From contig OY992536.1 in assembly GCA_963921195.1 (NCBI GenBank), positions 310,001 through 374,000 on the forward strand: 64,000 bases of DNA, written 5' to 3'. Origin of the DNA: Pegoplata infirma. Taxonomy: Eukaryota > Arthropoda > Insecta > Diptera > Anthomyiidae. The translations under genes were made by a program, and so were the position numbers. The stretch's first letter is position 1. Each line of letters starts with the position of its first letter. Shown here one piece after another: positions 44,155-55,863 of this stretch. The notes beneath the pieces are model-generated. The model did no database searches. It saw nothing but the letters and a program-made list of their open reading frames with translations, and was not told where the DNA came from.

Positions 44155-45559
44155 ATTTGTGATAATTTGTACAAATTCGTACAAATTATTGAGTTCGCGA
44201 ACACAACTTATATCAAACACTTTCTTTATTCAATTACAGTATATTGACAGAAATGTTGTTGTTGTTGTTGTAACAGTCAAAAGATAAATAATACAATAAA
44301 TGGAATATATACATATTAATTTCAAATGTGTTAATATTTAAGAAATAATAGGTGTAGAGTCTTGCAGATCCTAGCCCAAAAACAAGCAGCTTCGGCTGGG
44401 TCGGTCCATAATGACAACGGTTGGAGAGTTAAAAAATAATTGCTAAAAACGGTTTAAAACTGTAAGTGTGAATAGGGTATTAGCCCCTGAAAAAATAAAA
44501 GGGCTAAAAGAAAAAAAATACGCGTTGAGAGCAGTCAAAAAGGGCTGAATATAGCCCCAAAAGGACTAAGTTGGCATCACTGTTGACACCCACTGGGTCT
44601 TACTTGGTCTTACTCTCTGAAATTTTGTTGCTTGATAACTTTTACTTGAATTTTTTGCATAATTAAGCATTTGAAAGTTATATTTTTGTTGTTTGAGCAT
44701 ATATTGTTGTATTTTCGTGCATAATTAAATCTTTAAACATATTTCGATCTGAAAGATTTCTTTTAATTAAGATCACAGTTGCATATATATTTTGCATTAC
44801 AATAACAATTTATAAACCGAATACTCTCATGCACTAACATATTAAACATCACTACTATCCACGTAAAACAATATCCCAACTCGAATACACACACACATAG
44901 TTGAAAAATAGAAAAATCAATGGATATAAAAGCCAACCAGTAACTTGTATTGGGCCTAATTGTGCCAATACTTTTTGCATTTTCTTTTGTAATTATTTAA
45001 AAACAATTTAACATTTTTCAATTCGCAGTGATTTTTAACATAATTTACACCAAAAATGCATTTAATCACATTTAATAACAATAAATTCTCGTTTCACATT
45101 TCGTGTTGTTGTACACCACCTGGAATTAAGGTGGAACACCTTAATTTTTTTTATCATGTTTTTTTTTATTTATCATGTTTTTTTTTTTTATTGATGATAT
45201 TTAATTCAATTCTAGATTTGGACAGAATAGTATATATATTTGTATTATCCTCATTGCAACAAATAGCTTACTTTTACTAACAAAATGTATTTATTTGTAA
45301 AATTGTTAAAATAAAATATGCGGAACAAACTTAATTGCCAACTGGTTTCAGGTTTCAATATAAAATTGATGATCGTAGACGATAACTTGAACGAATACCG
45401 AATCCTAAAACCACTTCACTCAACAATTTTTGAGAATTATTGAAATTTTTATTAAAATTTAATATTTTTCTTCTACACTTTTATCTTATTCTTTTTTTGG
45501 AATTTGTTTTTTTAATGAATGTTGAATACACTCTTCACAATACACAATACAGTACAACA
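44155..45559. other. No firm gene; remnants only
   Basis: About 44590-44660 has a fragment of the 43151 MITE family. The rest, including the frame at 45056-45280, is A/T-rich and unrecognised. Confidence 0.4.
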
Positions 45560-45643
45560 GAGGTCCAAGCCGACCAACTCAAGCCGATCGGCGCGCCGCC
45601 ACCGGTCATTTTTGCATGAGCCGCGCCGCCGCCGATTTGGAAA
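45560..45643. other. Local GC-rich island
   Basis: CGATCGGCGCGCCGCCACCG and GCCGCGCCGCCGCCGATTTGG stand out in a strongly A/T-rich region. The segment partly pairs with itself (CGGCGGCG type words). It may be the end of an element; no function can be assigned. Confidence 0.5.
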
Positions 45644-45646
45644 AAA

Positions 45647-45866
45647 ATTGTAAAAAAAAAAAATTTTGAGTAAAAAAAAAATTTGTAAAAAAAAAAAAAT
45701 TTGAGTGAAAAAAAATTTTGAGTAAAAAAAAATTTTGAGTAAAAAAAAAATTTTGAGTAAAAACAAATTTTGAGTGAAAAAAAATTTGTAAAATAAAAAA
45801 AAATTGTAAAAAAAAAAATTGAGTGAAAAAAAAATTTGAGTGAAAAATTTTTATTAAAAAAATTTT
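45647..45866. repeat. A-rich minisatellite, AAAAAATTTTGAGT unit
   Basis: About a dozen head-to-tail units of 15-18 bases built from AAAAAAAATTTTGAGTA. Open frames on the minus strand through it (Phe/Leu-rich) are artefacts of the repeat. Confidence 0.85.
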
Positions 45867-45867
45867 T

Positions 45868-46548
45868 TTTCCCGAGAGGATACTATAGTTCAAATATATA
45901 GTTTCTAGGACCATTAGTTCAAAATTCATAAAATTGCCCTATTTTCCCCCTTTTGTCCCCCTTAAAACCGGAATTTTCAAAAAAGTACTTTTTTCAAAAT
46001 GTTATTTCCGCGAGAGTATCCCATATTCAAAATTTCAAGATTGTAGGACCATTAGTTCAGAAGATACAAAATGTACCAACTTGCCCTATTTTCCCCCTCC
46101 CCCCACCTTAGAAACGGAATTTTCAAAATATTACTTTTTCCAAAATGTTATTTCCGCGAGAGGGTCCTAGACTTTAAATTTCTAGTTTCTGGGACCATTT
46201 GTTTAGAATATAAAAAATGTACCAATTTGCCCTATTTTCCCCCCTTGGAGGCGAAATTTTCAAAAAATATTTTTTTTGAAATTTTATTTCCGCGAGAGGA
46301 TCCCAGAGTTCAAATTTGACGTTTCTAGGACTATTAGTTCAAAAGATACAAAGTCTCCCAAAGTGCCCTCTTTTCCCCCTTTAGCTCCCCTTAGAATCGG
46401 AATTTCCAAAAATCCCTTCTTAGTGGTTGGTTTTGTCGGGAGCCGAACCTACATTCCAAATTTCAAGTCTCTAGCTTCAGCGGTTTGGGCTGGGCGATGA
46501 TTATTGCCAATCAGTCAGTCAGTCAGTCACCACACTCTTTTATATATA
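45868..46548 (+). repeat. Four tandem units of about 137 bp, ending in (CAGT)n
   Basis: Units start near 45870, 46008, 46152 and 46288, each with CCGCGAGAG.ATCC, a TTTCTAGGACCATTAGTTCA segment, TTGCCCTATTTTCCCCC and GGAATTTTCAAAA. The array leads to a distinct end with GGCTGGGCGATGATTATTGCC and a CAGT microsatellite (46513-46530), then TATATATA. That layout resembles other fly elements that end in a short tandem repeat. Frames through it are repetitive and not believed. Confidence 0.8.
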
Positions 46549-46549
46549 C

Positions 46550-47817
46550 ACGCAAAAAAAAATCTGTGTCGGAGTGAGCAAAAATCTGTCATAATTTTAC
46601 CAAGAATATGCTAAAACTACAACCGACGAAGTAGTTTTCGTAATTTAGCCAAAACACTTATGTAAAAAATTTTGAAGAAAATGCTAATGCTATTTGAGCA
46701 AAAACTTGGTAAAATGTACCAAAAGAAATACGGTGAAATATACCAAAATTATTAGAAAAGGTGACTAAAAATAATGCTAAAACTTACCACATTTATGCTA
46801 AAATAATTTTTTTATTAAATTTTTGTAAAAATTTGTATATTTGTTGAATTTAAAATTTTCACACAATAAATCCATATTAATATAATACATAAATGTTGTG
46901 TAGGATTTAATTTACCACCGACCAACTGACCCTTTTTGTACAATTTTTTCCAGTGACTGCTGCCTACGCTTTTTCTCGAAGTGAAGGATCCGCTATTGCT
47001 TCATGAATTAATTTAAAAGCACCCTGAAAAATATAAAATTATTACAAAACACAAATTTTTAATTTAAAAAACTAGTAAACCCCATTGGCCTCTTGGTTAG
47101 GAGGAACACTTACTTTGTGATTCCATTTGTAACTCATCAAATCAGCTCTGGACTCCATTGGCTTTGCTATATAAATGAGTTTTTAGATTCCTAGAGGTAG
47201 GACTGGTGGCCACGCTCTTTATTGTTGTGAAGGATTCGCCATAGCTTCAAAAATTTATTTAGCAGTACCCTGTAAAAATAAAAAATTATTTCCAAACACA
47301 AATTTTTAACTTAAAATCGATTAAACCTCACTTTTTCATTCCATTTGTAATTCATCGAAACATACGTCTGGGAATCCATTGGTTTTTCTAAATTAATGGT
47401 GTTTTAAGTTATGACAGCAAAATTAACTTTAGCATTTTTTTATCTTACATTTATTTATCTTTTAAAAAACTATTTATTTATTTTTATTTATTAATTTATT
47501 TTAATTTTATTTATCAATTTCCTTTTTACGTTTTTATAACACAAAAAATAATTGAACCACGCACAAAAAAAAAACAAAATGAAAATGGCGGTCTGTATTT
47601 GTTTATTTTTTGTTGTTCTTTTCTTCGATAAATTTTTGTGCAAGTAATTTGCGTTATTGTGCAAGCTACTTGGTAATTTTACATAAAAAACTAATTATGC
47701 TACTTTAACATCGACAAGCATAATTTTAGCAAAAATTTGGTAAAAATTTTTTTTTGGTATGAAAAAAGTTTTACCAAGTAGGATTGCTCAATCTGACACA
47801 GATTTTTTTTTTGCGTG
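46550..47817. mobile_element. CACGCAAAA element, TSD TA
   Basis: The ends CACGCAAAAAAAAATCTGTG (then TC) and, read inward, CACGCAAAAAAAAAATCTGT (then GTC) are flanked by TA (46548-46549, 47818-47819). Subterminal TTTTACCAA/TTGGTAAAA and GCTAAAA words occur on both sides. It contains a loosely repeated block near 46975 and 47220 (AAGGATCCGCTATTGCTTCA / AAGGATTCGCCATAGCTTCA). Confidence 0.85.
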
Positions 47818-47819
47818 TA

Positions 47820-48314
47820 CAGTCGAACCCGGTTACAACGAACTCCGAGGGACCAGTAAAAATAGTTCGTTATAAGCGAAGTTCGCTATAAGCGGGGTAT
47901 AGTTTTTATTAACCCAGTTTTTTTTTCCAAAAAATAGATCTAATTTTGTTTTATTTTATGTTTTTTCCGTAAATAAACTACTTATTGAGAAGAAATCATT
48001 AAAAATATTAATACATTTTATCAAAATTATAATATAAACCAAAAAATTGCAACCTTTTGTTAGTTTGATAAACATTATTGCCACTCATTTAAAAATATTT
48101 ATGGAAGTTCGTTATAAAAAGGTAAATACACATGAAATTGTGTTCGTGGGACCATAATAAGCAGTTCGTTTTAACCGAGGATTCGTTATAACCGAGTTCG
48201 TTATAAAGGAAGTATTTTGTGTGAAAATTGATGCCAAAACGTCGGGACTTTAGAATTAGTTCGTTATAACCGAGAATTCGTTATAACCGAGTTCGTTATA
48301 ACCGAGTTTGACTG
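47820..48314. mobile_element. pogo/Tc1-like MITE, CAGTC ends, TSD TA
   Basis: CAGTCGAACCCGGTTACAAC, GAACTC at the left is matched inverted at the right (GAGTTCGTTATAACCGAGTT, TGACTG). GTTCGTTATAA words repeat inside both ends. TA precedes it. On its right the TA is found after the next insertion (49417-49418), because 48315-49414 went in at its last two bases. Confidence 0.8.
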
Positions 48315-49414
48315 CCCAGGCAGAAAAATACAATCATCAAAGCGTTTTAAAAGTACTATAGATGGTGGTACAAGCGTTTCCAGAACGTCATGGTTTTTAT
48401 GTTAAGAGTGCTTTTAAAACGTCCGAATGATAACGTCGTTAAACGGTCATATGATTGTTTTTCAAAACGCTCGAAAATCGTTCGGAGGACTAAAAATAAA
48501 ATGGTTTAAGGACGCTTTATCTGGATTTTTTTTGAATTTGTAAATTTTTATAATTGATATTTTTGATATATTTTCCCACAATCGACTAAAAAATAATTTA
48601 GTTTTAGCAAGAGGGTTTTTTAATATTTTCCAGCAAATTCCGTGTTTTCCTTTTTAAAAGAGACGATGTCTCGTTCCCCTAAACAGAATGGCACAATAAT
48701 CATACCCTCCCAGGCAGAAATCGATGATGGTACAAAAAATAAAGCACTTTGAAAGTACTATTTTGCAAACGCTCTGAAGACGCTTTGTTTAACCAACTTA
48801 AAGTGCTTGCACAGTACCTTTTTACGAATTAAAAAATGTTTTATATCTTCCACCCATAAAGTAGAATACGTAATAATTGTACTATTCCAATAAGGGGAAT
48901 GAGGCACACATCCTCTCTGTTAACAAAAGAAAGCACAGGAAAACATTATGAAGTCCTCTTATATTAACTCAATTATTTTTTTATTCTATTGTAAGAAAAT
49001 ATATCAAAAATTTATTTTAAAAAAATCTACAATTTCAAATAAAATCAGCATAAAGCATCTTTAAACCACCTAATTTTTAGTCTTCCGAATGCTTTTAGAG
49101 CGCTTTGAAAAACAATCATATGAGCGTTTAACGACGTTATCATTCGGACGTTTTGAAAGCACTCTAAAAGCAAAAACCATGACGTTTTGGAAACGCTTGT
49201 ACCACCATCTAGAGTACTTTTAAAACGCTTTGATGATTGTATTTTTCTGTCTGGGCTACTTTATTTGTGGAAGATGTAAAACATTTTTTTAATTCGTAAA
49301 AATGTTGCTGTAAAAGTACTTTTGAGTTGGTAAAACAAACCGTCTTAAGAGCGTTTCGAAAATAGTACTTTTAAAGTGCTTAATTTTTTGTGCCATCATC
49401 AATTTCTGCCTGGG
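48315..49414. mobile_element. Composite CCCAGG element of two interleaved palindromes, TSD TG
   Basis: The outer ends CCCAGGCAGAAAAATACAAT and, read inward, CCCAGGCAGAAATTGATGAT are flanked by TG (48313-48314, 49415-49416). Arm A is at 48315-48580 and its inverse at about 48985-49254, the latter ending TTTTTCTGTCTGGG. Arm B is at 48711-48870 and its inverse at 49255-49414. The order is therefore A, B, A', B' and not nested. Confidence 0.85.
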
Positions 49415-49463
49415 TGTATATATATATATATATAGATATATAACATAGTATAAATATAATCAC

Positions 49464-49996
49464 TAGGGATGAGATTTTCAAGCACTAAAAAATCGAAAAT
49501 ATGCACTTAAAATATGCGCTAAAAAAATCAAAATATGCTCTAAAAAACCTAAAAATATGCACTAAAAAATAAAATGTTTGTTTTCATAGGAAAACCTTCT
49601 TGAAAAGCTAAAAGTAACCCTGTGTTTAAATAGTAACATTTAAAACTTTATATAAGCAAGATTTTTTAGAAATTAAGACAATCTATAAAAAATAATTTTT
49701 CTAATTTCCAAAATAAACTTTTAAAATTTAAAATAGTTTTTGAAACAAATAAATTACTATAAGTGTTTTTGCTAATTTATGCCAGAATATGCAAAAATAT
49801 GAACTTAAAAGTTGGAAATATGCACAAGATATGCATTTAAAACCATAATATGAAAAAATATGCATTTTCACCAAAATATGCAAAAACAAATCGATGCCAT
49901 GTTAACGCAAATTTCTTGATTCGGAAAGATAATTGGTCGATATCGTTTTTAGACTATCGACAAAAAACATGCATTTGCATGGAAATCTCATCCCTA
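49464..49996. mobile_element. hAT MITE, TAGGGATGAGATTT ends, second copy
   Basis: The ends are as in 34564-35130. The flanks ATAATCAC (49456-49463) and ATAATCAA (49997-50004) match 7 of 8. AATATGCAC words fill the interior. Confidence 0.9.
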
Positions 49997-51253
49997 ATAA
50001 TCAAGCTCTCCGAGTAATATTTTTGAAGTTATCGAGTTTTGTAATTGTCAAAACCCCGGTGGTCCCTTAAAATCACGTATCTCAAAAACTAAGCAAGGTA
50101 GAGCAAAACGGACACTAATTTTGGATCAAAAACTATGACGATTTTTAAGGAACCCAAGTAGGTCTAAGCCCATCGAGGTCTGGACCTATCGGGTCCGAAC
50201 CCAATGGGGTCCTCAAATGTGTATGAACTAAGCTGAAATTAAAAAAAATCAGTTAACTAATTTTTAGCAAAACGTTTTTGCTAACTTTACCAAAAAAATT
50301 GTGAGTTCAAAATCAGCAAATTTTCTTGTAGGTTTACAAGCTTTTTTTTGCTAACTTTACAGTTTTTTTTTTTTTGAGTGTAAAAAGCTAATTATGGGGT
50401 TGCAAAAAAACGCAAAATTAATAAAATATGAGAAAAATCGCGATTTTTACCACTTGATCGCAAACAATTTTATCAAATTTGTACTTAATATATCGTTATG
50501 AGTCTAATCCGCATTTCCCATACCAAACAAATTTACATTTGTAAAAGCAGATTTTTTTTAAATAAAAAATACTGCAACAAAATGTGCAAAACTTTAACGA
50601 TGATTTGCATGAAAACTGTTCCATTGATTCAAAGATGGACTTCACCATTGAAGTTAGCATGCCCCAATTATATAGAAATGATGGTCAGTTCTCATGGCAC
50701 AAATTTTAGTACCATTATTTTGAGTAAAATTTTTTCGCTAAAAAAACAAAATTCATTGAAACAACGCAGGACTTGGATGCAGATTTGTACAAAATATGGG
50801 TTTAAAAAGTGTAATTACTATCACTTTAATGAATATTAAAATTTTTTTGCACTATTATCAAATTTTATAACTTAAGTTCTTTGAACAAAAACGGTCATGT
50901 GTATAAAAATGTCCAAAAATAAAAAAATTAATACCAAAAATGTTCCAACAAAATGTGTTATGTGTAGCTTTTTATGTAATCCGTTAATATCATCGTTTTA
51001 GCTAAAAAATTATTCTTTTTTTTGTGGTACACATCTATAAAATATCTTTATGTATTTAAAAGACGCATGACTTTTATAAAATATGGCAAAATGACAAAAT
51101 AAAACGGGTTTTTTGCTCTCCTGAAAACTTCATTAAAAACACATACCAAATTACGACGGAGCAGCGACGATATGCCATATTTAAAATAAAAAAAGGAAAG
51201 AACACTATGAACACTTTTGTTATATTCCATCATTTACTCCCACTATATTTATA
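49997..51253. other. No gene; small repeats
   Basis: A stretch at about 50110-50230 has AGGTCTGGACC and GGGTCCGAACCC palindromic words. TTTTTTTTTTTGAGTGTA near 50380 looks like a right end of the CACTC class without a visible left partner. The frame at 50498-50839 matches nothing known. Bases 51041-51160 recur at about 62050-62157. Confidence 0.4.
51041..51160. repeat. Dispersed repeat, shared with 62050-62157
   Basis: AAAAGACGCATGACTTTTAT through TTTGCTCTCCTGAAAACTTC and ACACATACCAAAT occurs in both places in the same orientation with only small length differences in A and T runs. Confidence 0.85.
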
Positions 51254-52879
51254 CCCAGCAAAAAATAAACGAAGTGGTTCGAAAAGAATTAGTGGTTTCA
51301 CTACATACAAAGTAGTGATAGGTGCCGAACTTCATATTCCGTAGGAAGTACTTTTAAAATCACTTCCAAAAATGCTACAAAATAACAATAAATTTTATTG
51401 AATAAAAACATCTTTCACCAGTTCTTTGCTTAATGATTTTGAAGTACCTTTTTCATATGGTCTTAGGAATCAAATCACCACAACATATGAACTTCTTTTT
51501 CAACTGAAACAATTAGAATGAGGGTGATACACGAAGTATGTAATTTTTTCTACGTCCAGCTTCAAATAGATTTAGGTTTTGCAAAAATGGTGACAAAATT
51601 TGGTAATGGCATTTCATTTCTCTTTATTTAGAGCTTAAAAAATCGAAAAGACGAAAATCGATTATTGATAAATTTTTCAAATTTCATATCTTATATCAAA
51701 AAAAGTTGGTCCTCAATTAAATAAATACATTTACGAACTAAAGCGGATGTTGCTGCATGCAATTATTAAAGATTGTTTAAGCTTTTTTAGAAAATTGAGG
51801 TATAGTCTTGTGGTCAAAACAAACTTGTGAATCAATTCGCGGTGAATTTTTATAGTTTTGTGATCTCTATAATTACTCCTTTTTTAATTCGAAGTATATA
51901 CGTTAGATTATCAATAAAATTAATTTTTCTATCACGTAAGGTTTTTAAGATATGCGCGTTTTAATATTGAAATATTTGGGTCTCCTCTGTAACGTATTCT
52001 AAGTTGCTCAAACACAATATAACTCGATTTAGTAAAAATAATGCATCTTTATTCCAAATCTGGCATCCAAATTTTTCTATCGGGTACTGTTTTTGAAATA
52101 TTGGCGTTTGAAAAACTCAAACTCTACTGTTACGCACTTATATTCTTTATAAATCACACTAAAATTTTCAAGCGCGAATACTCAAAAACAGAACATGCTT
52201 GAAAATTGTGGATTGCAGTTTTGGAATCCATTTATATGGAATGGAGGTCCATTTTATATGAAATCAAGTCCTATTTCGTGGAAGCAACGCAAGAATACGT
52301 AAAAGTGGACCCCTAAAAGTGCTTTTTTTACTTTTTAACAGCGCATATATTTAAAAAACGGTACGTGCTAGAAAAATTTGGACGCTAGATTTGGAAGCAG
52401 GAGACTAAAATCTATAAGGAACAGTTAAAAATTTCACTGGAAGGTTTTTGCTGTCGAACAGTGTTTTTAGTGTAAATATTACAAAAAAAATACTCTTTCA
52501 ATCAATCTTTCAAAAATAAGTGAAAAAAGAACTTCTAATTTAGAAGTTCTAAATCACAAAAAAAAATGACATAATCACACCCAAAATGCCAAGAAATATG
52601 TACTTCTAAAGAAGTGATGAAAAAAGTGCTTCCAAAAGGTCAAGTTATATTAACATCCAGATCACTACTTCAGAAGTTGTGATAAAAACAAAAAACACTT
52701 ATATGTTATACTTAAGTGTCAATCTTTCGTCACTGAAAAGTGGCGATAAAAAGAACATACTTTGTGTGTCATGTCACGCCCATATTAAATTCATCAATGT
52801 TTCAGTTGAAGAAGAAGTACATCTGGTTCATAACTTGTGGTGAATTTTGTAGTGAATGGCAAGCTCTTTTTTTGCTGGG
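51254..52879. mobile_element. CCCAGC-ended element, TSD TA
   Basis: It starts CCCAGCAAAAAATAAACGAA and ends TTTTTTTGCTGGG, with TA on both sides (51252-51253, 52880-52881). It is the reverse-orientation relative of 41424-42863, sharing GAAGTACATCTGGTTCATAA and TTCACTACATACAAAGTAG. Inside, related GTACTGTTTTTGAAATATTG segments recur in opposite senses. It has no transposase. Confidence 0.88.
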
Positions 52880-52881
52880 TA

Positions 52882-53050
52882 ACTATTACAGGGAGGAGGG
52901 CTATCTTCTTCTCAACCTGTTTTTTAACATTTGAAATGGTTTGTTACCGTCGTGCCGAACGTGGAAATTATTTAAACACATTTTACACATTCCAATCATT
53001 CCCCTATTATTGTAAATTCCATTGTTAAATGTTCATAGTTTATATGTAGT
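52882..53050. other. Short spacer
   Basis: Mixed sequence between two CCCAG elements. TGTAAATTCCATTGTTAAAT, GTTCATA also occurs near 59045, so part of it is repeated. Confidence 0.4.
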
Positions 53051-53052
53051 TT

Positions 53053-55861
53053 CCCAGGCAGAAAAATACATACGGGCCAGATCTGGCAAAGTAATTAATA
53101 AGGTAGTATTAATACTGGCTAAGTACCTTTTTTTTGGGTTTTTTGTACTTGCTAAGATGCTAAATGATAACACCATTTAGTAGTGGCAAAGTAATTGTTG
53201 AATCAAAATAAAGTAATATAAGAGTACATTGAATACAACAAATATTGGGCTTTCCCAGTACTTTCCAGAGCGTTTCCCAGTAATTTCAAAAGTAATATCC
53301 GAGATATTTTAAAATTTACTTTCCCATGCATTTTAACTAAATAATTAATTGAAAAATTTAAAATGTGTTAAATTAAATTATTTTTTATTTAATTCGTACT
53401 TACGAAATATTTTTTTTTTCATTTTAAAAAAATTATATATTAATTATCCTTTTAAATAAATTATATGTTAAGTTAAAAAATATTTTCGTTTAAATAACAT
53501 TTCAAATGTTAATATAATCGAATTTGACTTAAATGGTTATGTAGTTTTATCGTATTTTTATCGTTCAGTTCGACCTCCGCATTGATCCTTTGCTGCGGAT
53601 AGCCAGCGAGTTATCTTTGAAAAAACTGTGGCTTCAGTTTCACTCGGAAACTGTTTCGTGAGGAAAGCTTTAAAAATTTATTTTAATAAACTTAAATGAT
53701 TAGCTTCAAAACCGACGTTCACGATGAATTTATTGCTGCTCAAAATCTTGAAACGGATGAGGAAATTTTTTGTGAAGTTGACAGCGATGTCCTCATCTAG
53801 TACAGAGGATTTTATACCTGAAACAACGGAAACTGATTTTAGCAACCTTATTAACGGCCATTTAGAGCTCAGGTTAAAGAATTGGGTTTTAAGAAATATA
53901 AAAACCCTAATTCAAAAGTCAATCGATGAACTTTTAATAGTTTTGAGAGAAGAAGGATATACGTCACTACCAAAATCCTCTAAAACATTGCTAGGAATTT
54001 CAGCTGTAAGCGGTTGCACAAAAATTATGAAAAGTTCAGATGACACTTTTGGGAAATTCCTAAACTGTATGTTGAGGCAGGTATATCGTTGATAATTCAT
54101 GTGGATGGCATGGATGTCTTTAACAAATCCAAAAAAGGTTTTTGGTCTATTATGGGAAAAGTGTTTGCACCAGATTATATGAGTAAACCTTTTTTAATAG
54201 GCTTATGTTAAGGAAATTCAAAACCATATTCCTCACAAGAGTTTTTGGAAGAAGTCGTTGTGGAATCCAATTTGTTAATAAATGAAGGTATAATATTTCT
54301 AAAAAAATGAATTCAAGATTAATTTTGGTTTTATTTTTAAAGGTGTAAATATAAGTGGAAAATATTTTTAACTTTAAAGTTCTAGCATTCTGTTGCGATA
54401 TGCCTGCCCGTGCCTTTATTAGGTGCACTAAAAGCCATACTGGATTTTTTTCCTGTGAAAGATGCACAGTACGAGGAGAAACAGATAACAAAACTCGAGT
54501 TTTTAAAGAAATTAACTGCGATGAAAGGACTTTGCAGCCATTTAAAGAAAAAATAAATTCAGAACATTATTTAACAAAGGAAAATAGCCCACTACTTGAA
54601 ATTTTAAATATTGACCTAGTCAAGAATGTTGTTCTGGATGAGATGCATATGTAGCATCTCGGCATAAGCAAATATTTGCTTCAAAAGATGATTTAAAAGA
54701 AATCATTTTCATTTATTTCTACAGAAAATGTTGCTGTTTTACAAAAAAACTTTTTAAATTTGTCTCAAGATATTACATCAGAGTTTCAGAGGAAGTCATT
54801 CGATTTATATGATATAGGAAACTGGAAAGCAACACAATTCCGATTTTTTTTATTATATTTTTTTATTATATCATATTGAAAAACGTTTTAAAATCTGATC
54901 AATACAAGCATTTTTTAATTCTTTACACGGCATGCAGAATTTTATCATCAAAGAAATTAGCTACATTAAAAACTAAGTTTGCTAAGCAGATTTTAAGAAC
55001 ATTTGTCGAACTTATGCCAAGTTTTTACGGTTCTAATTCCCAAACAATGAACATCCACAACTTAATTCACATTGCAGACGATGTAGCTAATATGGGCGCC
55101 CCTATATCACAGTTTTCGCCATTTGATTTTGAAAACAGTCTTGGTTATTTAAAACCTATTATAAAATCCCCAACTAACCCTATTGCTCAAATCCAAAGAA
55201 AACTACATATTTTTCATTCCGATAACTCAGTTAATAATATTCCATTGCTATATCCGCTTAATAGAAATTCCAAATACTCTCTAGGAAATATAAAACAAAG
55301 CTCGGAATCAAAAGTTGTATTTTCTTTCGTAAACATTAAAGGTTTTAAAATAAAACCTATTCATCCAGATAACGTATGTTTACTCGACAATGAAAACGTT
55401 ATTATCGTTACTGAAATTTTTAGTAGAAAGCAGTCTAAATACAAAAGTGATGATATATTTTTGAAAGGCAATATTTTCACTGAATGTAGCGATTTTTTTC
55501 AATTTCCACTACCATCAAGAAAAATAGGACTCTACAATGTTAATAAATTAGATAAAAATAACATTGAAATCAGTATCAATATAGTAGAATCAAAATGTAT
55601 TCTTACTAAATTTTATAATGACACCATTGCAATTGCTTTATTACATAATTAAGAGTTTTTTTAAATGTTAAAATTTAGTAAAATTATTAAAAAAAAATAT
55701 TTCAAATTAATAATATAAACCGCCTTTAGTTTGGTAAAAAAGTGTTAGCAAAGTAATTAGTTCGGTAAAACCAAGTACTTTACTAAAAAGAGCTTGGTAT
55801 ACAAAAAAAAGTTGCTTTCCCAGTACTTTTTTTTTGGAACGGTTGGCAATTTCTGGCTGGG
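53053..55861 (+). mobile_element. CCCAG-ended element with a nearly full-length, decayed Tnp2-type transposase, TSD TT
   Basis: It starts CCCAGGCAGAAAAATAC and ends CAATTTCTGGCTGGG, with TT on both sides (53051-53052, 55862-55863). The transposase remnant fills 53.7-55.65 kb. Subterminal GCAAAGTAATT/AGTACTTT words occur near both ends. It links the CCCAG ends to a transposase type. Confidence 0.85.
53697..55652 (+). pseudogene. Tnp2/DUF4218-like transposase with stops and frameshifts
   Basis: The pieces in order are: an N-terminal segment (LRLKNWVLRNIKTLIQKSID ... YTSLPKSSKTLLG, 53867-53990), a block with IIHVDGMDVFNKSKKGFWSI (about 54090-54150), then, after a likely short intron or gap near 54290-54345, FCCDMPARAFIRCTKSHTGF followed by FSCERCTVRGE (54388-54480) and SPLLEILNIDLV ... 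LDEMHM (to 54652). The long C-terminal frame 54876-55652 has MNIHNLIHIADDVANMGAPI and QRKLHIF. The order and spacing match the Tnp2-plus-C-terminal layout of CACTA/EnSpm-like transposases. Frames change several times and stops occur at, for example, 54206-54208 and 54652-54654. The C-terminal frame alone is open and resembles 31611-32483. Exon borders were not assigned. Confidence 0.78.
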
Positions 55862-55863
55862 TT

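Noticed and set aside
45512..45929. Phe/Leu-rich open frames on the minus strand
   Set aside because: They translate the A-rich minisatellite and are low-complexity artefacts.
45934..46500. Three overlapping frames with similar peptides
   Set aside because: The likeness comes from the 137-bp tandem repeat; frames shift between units and no start context or domain is present.
50498..50839. 113-codon open frame
   Set aside because: No recognisable domain or homologue and no gene-like surroundings.
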